Shown piece by piece: positions 18,748 to 27,674 of a DNA stretch of 64,000 bases. The stretch is from positions 3,511,501-3,575,500 of the forward strand of contig NZ_CP075191.1 in the NCBI RefSeq assembly GCF_020510625.1, read 5' to 3'. The notes under the pieces are model-generated. The model made no database searches. It had not been told where the DNA came from and saw only the letters and a program-made list of their open reading frames with translations. The translations under genes and the position numbers were made by a program. Position 1 is the stretch's first letter. Each line of letters opens with the position of its first letter. The stretch comes from Ferribacterium limneticum. Lineage in GTDB: Bacteria; Pseudomonadota; Gammaproteobacteria; Burkholderiales; Rhodocyclaceae.

Positions 18748-21700
18748 TCAGCGCACCTGGAACACCCGCGCATCGTTACGCACCCGATAGGTCGAGGTGA
18801 TGGCGGTCATGTAGTTTTCGCGCTCGGTGCCGTCGTCGTCCTTGAGCACGGCGCGGCAGTTGAAGGTGGCGTTGACGTAGTTCTGGGTGACGTCGCTGGA
18901 ATTTAGTCTCGAGCTGATGCCATCCACTGTCACCTCGTAGAACACCCAGTTGGCCGGCACATCGACCCAGCGTTTGACGCGGCTTTCGGTCGAGTGCAGG
19001 TGGCGGCTGTTGGCGTTGCCGGTGATCGGGAACAGGTTGGTGGCGTCGCCGACGCCGCCGATGTGCTCGTTAAGCAGGTGGCCACGGATGTATTTATCGG
19101 GGCTGGATTCGCCGGGATCGGTTTCGAGCTTGCTCATCAGCGTGCGTTGCGCGCCAGAGCGTGGCGGACTGCCGGGGTGGCTTTCGCGCCAGGCATGGTT
19201 CAGCCAGTCGATGGTCATGCCGACGCCAACCGTATCGCCGCCGAGCGATCGGGTGCGCGGCTGGTAGCGGGTGACGCGCGGCGTCGAGGGATCGTCGAAG
19301 ATGCCGAACAGGGTGCGCAGGTTGGTAACGACGATGGGGTCGTCGGCATTGGCGCGCAGGGCTGTTCGGGTGGTGCCGATCAGCGGGATGGCGTTGCGCT
19401 TGCGGGCCGGAGCATTGGCGATGTTGGCCGCAGCAAGAAAACGGTCGAGGCGTGTTTCGACTGGCTGCGGATCGCGGCTGGCGACCATCGGGCGCGGATT
19501 CCGTTCATCGCCGACAAAATAAACCTCGTGGCTTTCGCCGCCGGCGGTGCGGAAGGGTTTGCGCTGCCGCCACCATTCGGCGACGCGCCCGGCCGCGCTG
19601 CGGGCGGCGGTCATGAAACGCCGGCCAAGATTGACGATCCATGCCACCACGCGGTCCAGCGCCCGATCAATGGGCGCGCGGATGCGGTTGATGATATTGG
19701 TCACCGCATCGCTGACCCGGCCAAGGCCGACCAGACGGGCAAGGAAGCTGATGACAAGCGTCAGCAGACCGGCCATGGTCTGCTCGACGCGGTTGGCGGC
19801 GGCCGCGATGACGCCGCCGGCAATGGCGGCAATCGAATCGATGAAGGCGGCCGCCACCAGGGCGATCTGGCGCAGGCGTTCGACGAAGAACATCACCGTG
19901 TTATAGATGGCGATGATGGCCTGAATGAAGGCGCCGGCCGGATTCAGCATGCTGACCAGCCGGGTCACGGCGGCCATCACGATGTTGTTCTGGACGAAGG
20001 CCATGATCTGCTCCATGACCATTTCGCGCAGGTTGGAGAGGCTTTCGCGGATGCGCTCCCAGGCGGCGGCCGGCCCATCGCGAACCAGCGTGACGACGAT
20101 ATCGAAACCGGTTTCCATGGCATTGACCGCTGTTTCGCCGACGGCACGGACCAGCTTGCTGCGAATGTTCTGCCAGGTCAGTCCGAGCACGCTGAGCACG
20201 AACTTGATGATCTCCTGCAAGGTCAGCGCCTGCGGAATGTAGATATTGGCGCCGCCCATCGCCCCGGTCAGCCAGCCGATCAGCGCCGCGCGCAGGTGGG
20301 TCAGGATGTTGCTGGCGAACTGGCGGAAGCCCTGAATGGCGGCGCGGACCAGATTGCGGACAAAATTGACCGGGTTGGCGACGATGGTCCGGAAGGCCCC
20401 GGCGGCCCGGCGGATGTAGGGCATCACGGCCGGGGCCACGACATCGAAGATGATTTCGAGCAGGCTCATCACCTGCGCACCGGCCCAGCCGACGAAGCGC
20501 CCGGCGAAATCGCCGAAGACGCGGACGATGCGCCCGAAAGTCTGGACCGGTGTCAGCAGGTCGTTGATACCGAGGCTGCGCAGGGTATCCATGAACAGCC
20601 CGGGCAAGGCAGTGACGAAGCCCATCAGGCCGGCCAGCGCGCCCTGGAACCAGGCCATCGCCCGCGGCACGGCACGGCTTTCCTGCAAATTGCGCCAGAC
20701 CTCTTCCTGACCGATCAGGCGCATGAAACCGCCGATCAGCGTTTCCGCCGTGCGTGGCACCGCGTCGCCGGTGATCGGGTTGCGACCGAGTACGGCGCAG
20801 AGCAGATCCCAGCCGCGCGTCCCTTGCGCCAGACCGGCCAGCGGCCGCAGCACGGCATCGCGGATGAACTGGAGGATGCCGGAGACCAGGTTGCCGACAA
20901 AGCTGGTGATGCGCGCGATTGGTTCGGTAACGATGCGCTTGGCGCGTTCCCAGACGCCGCCGAGGTCGAAAATATCGGTCCAGCTCAGCGAGTCGAGGAA
21001 GCGGTCGACGGCCTGCCGGATACTGCTGGCGACCAGCCCGAGGCTGTTCATCTGCTGCTGCACCCAGCCGGCAACGCGGTCGATGATGCCGTAGCCATCC
21101 AGCGCCCGGGTGATCAGCGCGCCGCCCGGCATCAGCTCGACGACAGCGCGCAACAGGTTGCCCGGCGAGCGGTCGACGGCCCGCATGTTGATCGGATTGA
21201 CGCCGAGCACCAGCGTGAACATCCGGAAGCCGGGGATGAAATTGGCGTGCTCGGCAAAGTAATTGAGTGCGTCGCCGAGGCCAAGCCGCTGCACGGCCGG
21301 GGCGCTGCGCTCGACGACCCGCGGGGCCGGGCTGCGCTGGATCTGCCTTTGAGCTTGCGGTGCGGCGCCCTGCTGGATGGTGTGGGTCAGTTCGTGAGCG
21401 ATCAGCTCGCGGCCTTCGCCGCTACCCGGGTTGAACTGGCCGGCGCCGAAATGGATCTGGTTGCCGACCGTGAAGGCCGCCGCGTTGAGGGCACTGCTGG
21501 CCTGCGCGGCGCGGGCATCGCGATGGATGCGCACGGCGCTGAAATCGGCGCCAAAGCGCAACTCCATGTCCTGGCGAACCGCCTCGGGCAGCGGCTCGCC
21601 ACCGCTGGACGTTGGTTTGGCGGCCGTTTGCTGCGGCCGGGTGGGCGCGGCAACCGCCGGCCCGCGCACCGGATTGGCCCGATGCAGCGTCGGCGGACTG

Positions 21701-21924
21701 ACCACGCTGGCCGGCCGCGCTGCCGCAGTCGCCGGCATGCTGACGATGCTGCGCGCGACGTGCCGGGCCTCGACCTCGGCCGCATCGCCGGGTGTAGAAA
21801 CGCGCAGGCTCTGGCACTGGACGCGGGTCGGCGTGGACTGCAAAACCACCGGCTCGGCCACCTTGACCGCAGCCGCCGGCATCGGTGGCGACGGGCGATT
21901 GACGAGGCGGGCGGCGGCTTCCAT
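18748..21924 (-). CDS. Putative eCIS cargo toxin: DUF4157 domain, long helical middle, His-Me-finger-like nuclease C-terminus
   Basis: A 1058-aa protein, the last gene of the eCIS operon. Residues 1-105 are Ala/Pro-rich. Residues 109-186 are the DUF4157 'eCIS core' domain, with ending motif AHELTHTIQQG; HExxH residues are H177, E178, H181. Residues about 210-800 are Ala/Val/Ile/Leu-rich amphipathic helices with long hydrophobic stretches, plausible for membrane passage. The C-terminus has YIRGHLLNEHIGG (RGH at 947-949) and DATNLFPITGNANSRH, resembling the DRGH...N core of DNA/RNA non-specific endonucleases. DUF4157 proteins are established eCIS-linked cargo candidates; nuclease activity and delivery are inferred. 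No immunity gene lies downstream: the next gene is convergent hflX after 18 nt. Confidence 0.75.
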   Translation of the reverse strand: MEAAARLVNRPSPPMPAAAVKVAEPVVLQSTPTRVQCQSLRVSTPGDAAEVEARHVARSIVSMPATAAARPASVVSPPTLHRANPVRGPAVAAPTRPQQTAAKPTSSGGEPLPEAVRQDMELRFGADFSAVRIHRDARAAQASSALNAAAFTVGNQIHFGAGQFNPGSGEGRELIAHELTHTIQQGAAPQAQRQIQRSPAPRVVERSAPAVQRLGLGDALNYFAEHANFIPGFRMFTLVLGVNPINMRAVDRSPGNLLRAVVELMPGGALITRALDGYGIIDRVAGWVQQQMNSLGLVASSIRQAVDRFLDSLSWTDIFDLGGVWERAKRIVTEPIARITSFVGNLVSGILQFIRDAVLRPLAGLAQGTRGWDLLCAVLGRNPITGDAVPRTAETLIGGFMRLIGQEEVWRNLQESRAVPRAMAWFQGALAGLMGFVTALPGLFMDTLRSLGINDLLTPVQTFGRIVRVFGDFAGRFVGWAGAQVMSLLEIIFDVVAPAVMPYIRRAAGAFRTIVANPVNFVRNLVRAAIQGFRQFASNILTHLRAALIGWLTGAMGGANIYIPQALTLQEIIKFVLSVLGLTWQNIRSKLVRAVGETAVNAMETGFDIVVTLVRDGPAAAWERIRESLSNLREMVMEQIMAFVQNNIVMAAVTRLVSMLNPAGAFIQAIIAIYNTVMFFVERLRQIALVAAAFIDSIAAIAGGVIAAAANRVEQTMAGLLTLVISFLARLVGLGRVSDAVTNIINRIRAPIDRALDRVVAWIVNLGRRFMTAARSAAGRVAEWWRQRKPFRTAGGESHEVYFVGDERNPRPMVASRDPQPVETRLDRFLAAANIANAPARKRNAIPLIGTTRTALRANADDPIVVTNLRTLFGIFDDPSTPRVTRYQPRTRSLGGDTVGVGMTIDWLNHAWRESHPGSPPRSGAQRTLMSKLETDPGESSPDKYIRGHLLNEHIGGVGDATNLFPITGNANSRHLHSTESRVKRWVDVPANWVFYEVTVDGISSRLNSSDVTQNYVNATFNCRAVLKDDDGTERENYMTAITSTYRVRNDARVFQVR

Positions 21925-22004
21925 GGCGTTCGGCTTAGTCGGGAGCGGGCGTGGGCGCGGTCAAGGCAGTGAAGGCAGGCAGGTGGCGCATGTCCTGTCC
22001 GGGC

Positions 22005-23351
22005 TCAGAAACCCCGGCCCTCCTTGAGCAATTCGCGACGCAGGCCATCGTCGATGTCGTCGGTCGCTAGCCGGCGGTCGCCACGGACCAGCGAACGCAG
22101 CGCGGCGTAGCGGATGACGTTGATGATGGTGCCGCCGGAAACCTCGTACTTTTCGGCCAGCCGGACGAAGTCGAGATCGCCATCACGTTCCAGCAGGGCC
22201 GGTATCGACTCGGTCCACAACCGGTAGCGCTCCTCGACGGCCGGCATCGGGAAGGCGACCACCGACTGGAAGCGCCGGGTAAAGGCATCGTCGATATTGC
22301 CGCGCAGGTTGGACGACAGAATGACGACGCCGGGGAAATCCTCGATGCGTTGCAGCAGGTAGCTGACCTCCTGGTTGGCGTAGCGGTCGTGGGCGCTATC
22401 GACGCGGGTGCGCTGGCCGAACAGGGCGTCGGCTTCGTCGAAGAACAGGATCCAGCCCCGCTGTTCGGCTAGATCAAAGACACGGGCGAGGTTCTTTTCG
22501 GTCTCGCCGATGTACTTGGAAACGACCATCGACAGGTCGACGCGATGCACCTCGCGCTCGCACAGCTTGCCGAGCAGGCAGGCCGACAGGGTCTTGCCGG
22601 TGCCCGGCGGGCCGTAGAACAGGCAGGTGTAACCGGGGCGCATGCGGGCAGCCATGCCCAGCGTGTGCAACAGGGTGTCGCCGTGAGCCAGCCAGTCGCG
22701 CACTTCTTCGAGCTGGGCCAGGGTTGCCGGCGGCAGCACGAGATCGGCCCAGGCCAGGCCGGTCGTCACCCGTTGCGCCGGCAGGGCATCGGCCTCGCCG
22801 CCTGGCGCATCGAGACCGAACAGGGCGAGCAATGCGGGCGCCGGTTGCAGGCGGGCGGCGAGCATGCCTTCACCGGGAGGCGGGGCCAGGGGCAGCAACA
22901 CATCGCCGGAGAGCAGGCTTTCGCGCTCAGCGAGCAGGTGGATGACACGCAGACGCTCCGCCAGGTGATCACCGGCCAGCAGGAAACAGGCCGTCTCGCC
23001 GGTCGGGATGAAATGCCCGGATGAAGCCCCCTGCACGCCGCCGAATTCGCTGTAGCCGCGCTGGTTGGCGGGATTGCGCGCCCACAGCACGTCGAGCAGT
23101 TGCGGCCGGAGCGACGGTGCCAGGGCAAGCAGCAGCACCGCCCGCTCGTCGGCCGTCAAGGCGTGGCGGCGCAGGAACTCGGCATAGGGCGAAGGGCTGT
23201 CATCGAGCAGCGGCGGCGGACGCTCGCCGGGCAGGGCCGGGCAGGCCGGCTTTTCGGCAAAGTAGGTATCGAGGCGATACTGCAACAAGGCCGCCAGCCA
23301 GGCCAGGTCGGCTTCGACATCGCGGGCGGTGGCGTTCAGGTGCTCAGCCAT
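22005..23351 (-). CDS. eCIS AAA+ ATPase (Afp15/Pvc15-like)
   Basis: A 448-aa protein. The N-terminal half (about 1-200) is a family-specific domain. The AAA+ core has Walker A GPPGTGKT (247-254), Walker B ILFFDEAD (301-308), sensor-1 region VVILSSNLRGN and arginine-finger-like DDAFTRRF. Such ATPases are a marker of extracellular contractile injection systems; in Afp/PVC clusters they are needed for particle assembly or cargo loading. Its start overlaps the end of the tape-measure gene by 16 nt, and the cargo gene starts 80 nt downstream, the usual ATPase-cargo order. Confidence 0.92.
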   Translation of the reverse strand: MAEHLNATARDVEADLAWLAALLQYRLDTYFAEKPACPALPGERPPPLLDDSPSPYAEFLRRHALTADERAVLLLALAPSLRPQLLDVLWARNPANQRGYSEFGGVQGASSGHFIPTGETACFLLAGDHLAERLRVIHLLAERESLLSGDVLLPLAPPPGEGMLAARLQPAPALLALFGLDAPGGEADALPAQRVTTGLAWADLVLPPATLAQLEEVRDWLAHGDTLLHTLGMAARMRPGYTCLFYGPPGTGKTLSACLLGKLCEREVHRVDLSMVVSKYIGETEKNLARVFDLAEQRGWILFFDEADALFGQRTRVDSAHDRYANQEVSYLLQRIEDFPGVVILSSNLRGNIDDAFTRRFQSVVAFPMPAVEERYRLWTESIPALLERDGDLDFVRLAEKYEVSGGTIINVIRYAALRSLVRGDRRLATDDIDDGLRRELLKEGRGF

Positions 23352-24814
23352 TCGGTGTGGAGACAGCCAGGCATCCAGGGCAGGCGAATGATGGACAAGC
23401 CCCAGGGCAGGCGGTCGAGCAGGAGGTCGAAGGTTTCGCCTTGCGGCCGCAACAGCCAGCCGTCAGGCGCCGGATAAAGCAGGCCACCGCGTTGCAGGAA
23501 GGCGACGCGCAGGCCATCGATGCTGGTCTGGCCGAGTGCCGACCAGTGCTGGACGACGGCGCCGAGCAGGGCCTCGCCCTCTTCCCGCTCGGCATCGCCG
23601 ATCAGGCCGGCGGCTACCGGCAGCGGGGTGTCCGGCGGCAGGCCGAGCAGCAGCTTGGCGGTGCCGAGTTCGAATTCGAAAGGCTCGTCGCGGCCGGTGG
23701 CCAGCCAGTTGAGCAAGGCGGCGGCATGCGGCAACCTGGCCCAAGGAAAAGGCTCGCCCGGCGGATGGCTGGCGCTGATCCAGCCGAGTGCGGCAAAAAG
23801 GCGCGGCAGGTAGGGATGGAGCAGGATCAGGCCGGCCGAGCGGAGCGGCAGGCCAAGGGCCTGCTCACGGTCGACTGAAAAATTCGCCGATTTTTCGAAT
23901 CTCCCCGCATCCGGTGCCGGCTGGCTAAGCTCGTTTGTTGCCGTGCTCCGGCCGCTAGTGTCCGGATCAAGCGTTGGCAACCCGCTCTCGCCGCCGAGCC
24001 AGCTTTCGATTTTCAGCCAGTTTTTCCGGTCGACCACGGCAAACGTTTCCAGCTGCCCGGCGCAGGTCTGGGCGACCCGCAAACACTCGCTGCGATGGCC
24101 GGAAGAACGCGCCGAGTCGGCCGACAGGGCCAGCAAGCCGAGCGCCTGCAGACGCAGCGCATGGTCGGCCGGGCGCGTCGCCGCCATCTGGCGCAGCATG
24201 CCCAGCCGGGCCGGCGATTCGCCGTCGTGGGCTTCGGCCAGACGGGCGGCGAAATCCCACCAGCGCAGGCGGTCGGCGACATCGAGTAGTTGCAGAAAGC
24301 GGAAGAAGGCATCGGCCCGCGCTTCTCCGCCGGCTGGCAGATCGGCCATCAGACAGGGCCAGGCGGCGGCCGGTGAGGCGCTCCACTGGCGGGCTTCTTC
24401 GGCCAGTTGCTGCTGCAGTTCGGACTGCTCGCGATCGGCATCGAACCAGTCGACCTGGCCGCTGCCCAGGTAGCGGCGCAATCGGTCGCCGGGCGTCAGG
24501 CTGCGCGGTATGGCAGCCGGCCCTGACGGCGATGCTTCGACGGCCTCGGCCAGCGCCTGACGGGCCGCCTCGGCCAGCCTGGCCGGCAACTCTTCGGCCA
24601 GCCGCTCGGGCGATGAAATGCGGATAGCCAGTTCGAGACGCGGCAAATGGATTTCCCGCTCGCCGTTGTCGAGCGCGGCAAAGGCGCTTTCCAGCGCCGG
24701 CAACAGGCTGAGTTCGTTCTCCTGCCGCAGGGCCGTGCGCACTGCAAAGGCATCGGCCGGGCTGGCAGTGCGAACCTGCCAGCGCTGGCGACGGATGCGG
24801 TGCGTTGCGCTCAT
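23336..24814 (-). CDS. Contractile injection system tape-measure protein (CIS_TMP family)
   Basis: A 492-aa protein from the ATG at 24814, which follows GAACGAGGCACCCTC; an in-frame ATG 33 nt further upstream lies inside the preceding gene. Family blocks are the N-terminal RIRRQRW with LLPALESAF and IHLPRLELAIRI (residues about 6-66), and the late SAGLILLHPYLPRLFAALGW (326-345). These match the family annotated as contractile injection system tape measure, which would set particle length. The region between is Ala/Leu-rich helical. The C-terminus overlaps the ATPase gene, indicating tight coupling. Confidence 0.82.
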   Translation of the reverse strand: MSATHRIRRQRWQVRTASPADAFAVRTALRQENELSLLPALESAFAALDNGEREIHLPRLELAIRISSPERLAEELPARLAEAARQALAEAVEASPSGPAAIPRSLTPGDRLRRYLGSGQVDWFDADREQSELQQQLAEEARQWSASPAAAWPCLMADLPAGGEARADAFFRFLQLLDVADRLRWWDFAARLAEAHDGESPARLGMLRQMAATRPADHALRLQALGLLALSADSARSSGHRSECLRVAQTCAGQLETFAVVDRKNWLKIESWLGGESGLPTLDPDTSGRSTATNELSQPAPDAGRFEKSANFSVDREQALGLPLRSAGLILLHPYLPRLFAALGWISASHPPGEPFPWARLPHAAALLNWLATGRDEPFEFELGTAKLLLGLPPDTPLPVAAGLIGDAEREEGEALLGAVVQHWSALGQTSIDGLRVAFLQRGGLLYPAPDGWLLRPQGETFDLLLDRLPWGLSIIRLPWMPGCLHTEWLST

Positions 24815-24827
24815 GAGGGTGCCTCGT

Positions 24828-27656
24828 TCAGCCGATACGGATGCCAACCTTGTTCATCATCTGCTCGGCGACCATGGCCGAACTGCCGGTCGGCACCTTG
24901 TTGGCGGCGATGGCCGTTTCCTTGAGGTTGGTCTGCAGCCTGGCGCTGGCATCCTTGTCGGTGACCAGATTGACGGCCGAACCGACCGTCTCGTAAACCG
25001 CCGCCTTGTCGGCTTCGAAGCGCACGGTTTCCGGTGCGGCAACGGCAAAGTATTCGACCGTCGTGCCGACCGAAACAGCCAATTGGGCCTCGACCACCTT
25101 GGCCTGTTCGAGTGCCTTTTCGCGCGTTGCCGGCGTCATCCGGTCGTCGCCGGCCACTTCGCGCAGACCCTTGATCTGCTCCTGCTGAGACTTGACGATG
25201 GCCAGCATCTGTTCCATGTACTTGTCGCCGGTCGCTGCCTTGACGCCATCGTTTGCCACGGTGGCCTTGGAGGTCTTCAGCACCTCGCCGAGGCTGCCGA
25301 GCGAGGTCTGGAAGAACTTGCTGTAGTTTTCCTGAATCTTGATCTCGGGTGCGATCTTGGTCACCTTGAAGTCATCGAAGCTGAGGTCGAGCGGCTTGAT
25401 GAACTTGATCGGCACCAGATCCTTGGGCAGACGCAGGTTGATGTCGGGCAGCGTCAGTAGCGGCTCGTCGAAATCGCTCTCGTCGTTGTCGTCGATCCAG
25501 TAGGGCAGCATCAGGTCGCCGATGACCACGCCGGCATCGTTGTAGACCAGCACGAAGGTACCGCCGGGCACGACGCCGCCAGCATGCTCGAGACCCGGAT
25601 GCTCGTTGAGCATGTTGGTCAGCAGCAGCTTGTCCTTCTGGTCGTCCTCGCGTTTTTTCAGGATGTCGCCCAGCCAGTCCACCCACAGGTGGCTCTTCGA
25701 GCCGGCAAAGGCGTCAAGCGGCGAGATGATGTCGTTGCGCGTGACCGGGCCGATATTGGCCTTGGCGCCGGCAGCGCTGACCACGACACTGCTCAGGCGC
25801 TCGCGCAAGGGGCTGGCCTGCGCGACAAAGGCCTTGTAGCTGCGCGCCGCCAGCGGCCCCGGCTGCGTGGCACTGCCGACCAGATCCTGATCGGCCAGTT
25901 CGAGCTGGGCCTTGGCGTTTTCGAGCGGTTTCGCATAGTCGATATTGAGCGCCGGCTGCGGCGTGAATGCCCCACCCGCCTTGACCTTGAGATCCTCGTC
26001 GCGCGCCCAGTTGATCTGGGCTGTTTTGACATCGGCCACCAACCGGCCGCTGTAGGCAATGTTGTCCTTGAGGTGGCTGGTCAGGTCCTGGCGCAGCAGG
26101 TAGTGCAGGCTGTGCAGGCTGGTTTTCTTGAACTTCGGGCCACGGATGATCCATTGCCGCTGGTTGTGGGTCAGCGCACTGATCACCGAAATTGGCAGGT
26201 TGCGCTGGCGAACCAGTTTTTCGATGGCAGGTTCGGCGACGTCGGCCTTGAGGCCAAGGAAGCCCTCGATGCGATAGAAATCGTTGCTGCCCTGATCGGT
26301 CTGGAAGGGATCGGGCAACTGCTTTTCGGCCGCTGGCGGCTCGGGCAGGAAGGGCTTCAGGTCTGTGGCCTGCGTCCAGTGGTAGCCGGTGTTGTCCTCG
26401 CTCTCGCCGCGTTGCCGGCGGGTATCGTTCCACAGTTCGCGCAGGCTGGCGTCGGCCTTGTAATAGACCGGGATGGCCCGTTCGTCGAGCGCCGTACTCT
26501 CGCGCCGGCTAGGGATGATCTTGGGGATCTGCGCCTTGGGCAGTTCGAAGGCTTCGAGCAACAGGGAAAACTTTCGCATCAGCAGGATCACGCGCTGCCG
26601 TTCGACCATGCCGCCGGCCAGCCACGGCGCCGGGTAGCAGCCAGTACGATCGACCGCCGGATCGGCCAGCGCACCGAGCAGCAGATGCTTGGAAAAGGCC
26701 TCGCTGGCCGGGCATAGCACACCGTCGTCGGCGAACAGGGCGGCGCGCAGGTCGTTCCAGACCGCCACCAGATCCTTGGCATGGTCGTGGAAATACTGGA
26801 TGCCGCCGACCGTGCCGGGCAAGGCCTGCAGACGCTTGTCCAGGCCAGCCGCCCAGCCAACCGGGCTGGGCAAGCCGAGGGCGGCACCATCGCCGATCCG
26901 GTCGATCAGTTGCTTTACTGCCCCGTACAGTGCCTTGAAGCTGCTGTTCGCGGCCGTGCGATAACGGGCGGCGAACAGTTCGGCCGAGGTGACATCGACC
27001 TTGGCATCGCTGCCGGTGCCGAGGTCGACACGGCTGGCGCGGACCCGCGGCAACGCCTGAGCCAGCTCGGCGCCAGTGCTGAATCTTGCAGCCAACCCGA
27101 TTTTTCCGGCAATTTCGCGATTGATCAGCAGCAGACGCTGGGTGTTGCGGGCGGTGCGGCCACGGTTGTCACAATCACCACCGGTGCACAGGTCGGGGTC
27201 GTTTTCGTAGCTTTCCATGAAAGCGACAGCCACCATTTTTTCCAGCGATTCGGGCATTTCGGCCAGCGGCTTGCCCTCACGCTTGTCGTCGGCAGCCAGC
27301 AATTCAATCAGCGGCAACATCTTCTCGCCGTCGTAGAACAAATCGTAGGCCGGGGCGCTTTCGTCGTAGGTCAGCCAGCGGTCGAAAACCGTGTCGGCGG
27401 ACAGGCCGATCAGGTCACCATCGCTGGTGACGCCAACGCCCTTGCTGACAACCAGTTGCTCCTTGCCAAGCGACGGCCACAGGCCGCCGACAATGCCGAT
27501 GCCGAGCAGTTGCGTGCGCGTCAGGCGACTCTGGTCGTCGAGGTATTCGACCACACTGTTCAGTTGCGTCTCGGTCAGCACCTGATCGCGCTCGAACACG
27601 GCGTAATCGGTGGTGACTTCGTTGAGGCGGCGGATGATCTTGAGCGGTTCGGCCAT
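24828..27656 (-). CDS. Large conserved eCIS structural protein, unassigned (942 aa)
   Basis: Not recognised as a named family. The N-terminus has YAVFERDQVLTETQLNSVVE followed by DDQSRLTRTQLLGIGIVGGL, a block I recall at the start of large proteins in other eCIS clusters. The middle contains charged and helical stretches; the end (about 800-942) is helical with Gln/Glu-rich segments. There is no signal peptide or transmembrane helix. It lies between the second baseplate gene (18 nt upstream) and the tape-measure gene (13 nt downstream), the position where Afp-type clusters carry a fibre or accessory baseplate gene. Fibre, receptor-binding or baseplate-periphery roles are all possible; none is shown by sequence alone. 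Confidence 0.6.
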   Translation of the reverse strand: MAEPLKIIRRLNEVTTDYAVFERDQVLTETQLNSVVEYLDDQSRLTRTQLLGIGIVGGLWPSLGKEQLVVSKGVGVTSDGDLIGLSADTVFDRWLTYDESAPAYDLFYDGEKMLPLIELLAADDKREGKPLAEMPESLEKMVAVAFMESYENDPDLCTGGDCDNRGRTARNTQRLLLINREIAGKIGLAARFSTGAELAQALPRVRASRVDLGTGSDAKVDVTSAELFAARYRTAANSSFKALYGAVKQLIDRIGDGAALGLPSPVGWAAGLDKRLQALPGTVGGIQYFHDHAKDLVAVWNDLRAALFADDGVLCPASEAFSKHLLLGALADPAVDRTGCYPAPWLAGGMVERQRVILLMRKFSLLLEAFELPKAQIPKIIPSRRESTALDERAIPVYYKADASLRELWNDTRRQRGESEDNTGYHWTQATDLKPFLPEPPAAEKQLPDPFQTDQGSNDFYRIEGFLGLKADVAEPAIEKLVRQRNLPISVISALTHNQRQWIIRGPKFKKTSLHSLHYLLRQDLTSHLKDNIAYSGRLVADVKTAQINWARDEDLKVKAGGAFTPQPALNIDYAKPLENAKAQLELADQDLVGSATQPGPLAARSYKAFVAQASPLRERLSSVVVSAAGAKANIGPVTRNDIISPLDAFAGSKSHLWVDWLGDILKKREDDQKDKLLLTNMLNEHPGLEHAGGVVPGGTFVLVYNDAGVVIGDLMLPYWIDDNDESDFDEPLLTLPDINLRLPKDLVPIKFIKPLDLSFDDFKVTKIAPEIKIQENYSKFFQTSLGSLGEVLKTSKATVANDGVKAATGDKYMEQMLAIVKSQQEQIKGLREVAGDDRMTPATREKALEQAKVVEAQLAVSVGTTVEYFAVAAPETVRFEADKAAVYETVGSAVNLVTDKDASARLQTNLKETAIAANKVPTGSSAMVAEQMMNKVGIRIG

Positions 27657-27674
27657 GGTCGTGCTCCCGGACTA

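Noticed and set aside
18994..21972. Very long plus-strand open frame opposite the DUF4157 gene (992 aa)
   Set aside because: It is an antisense shadow typical of GC-rich DNA. The product is a compositionally odd Asp/Gly/Gln/Arg-rich chain without domains, whereas the minus strand encodes the recognisable DUF4157 protein.
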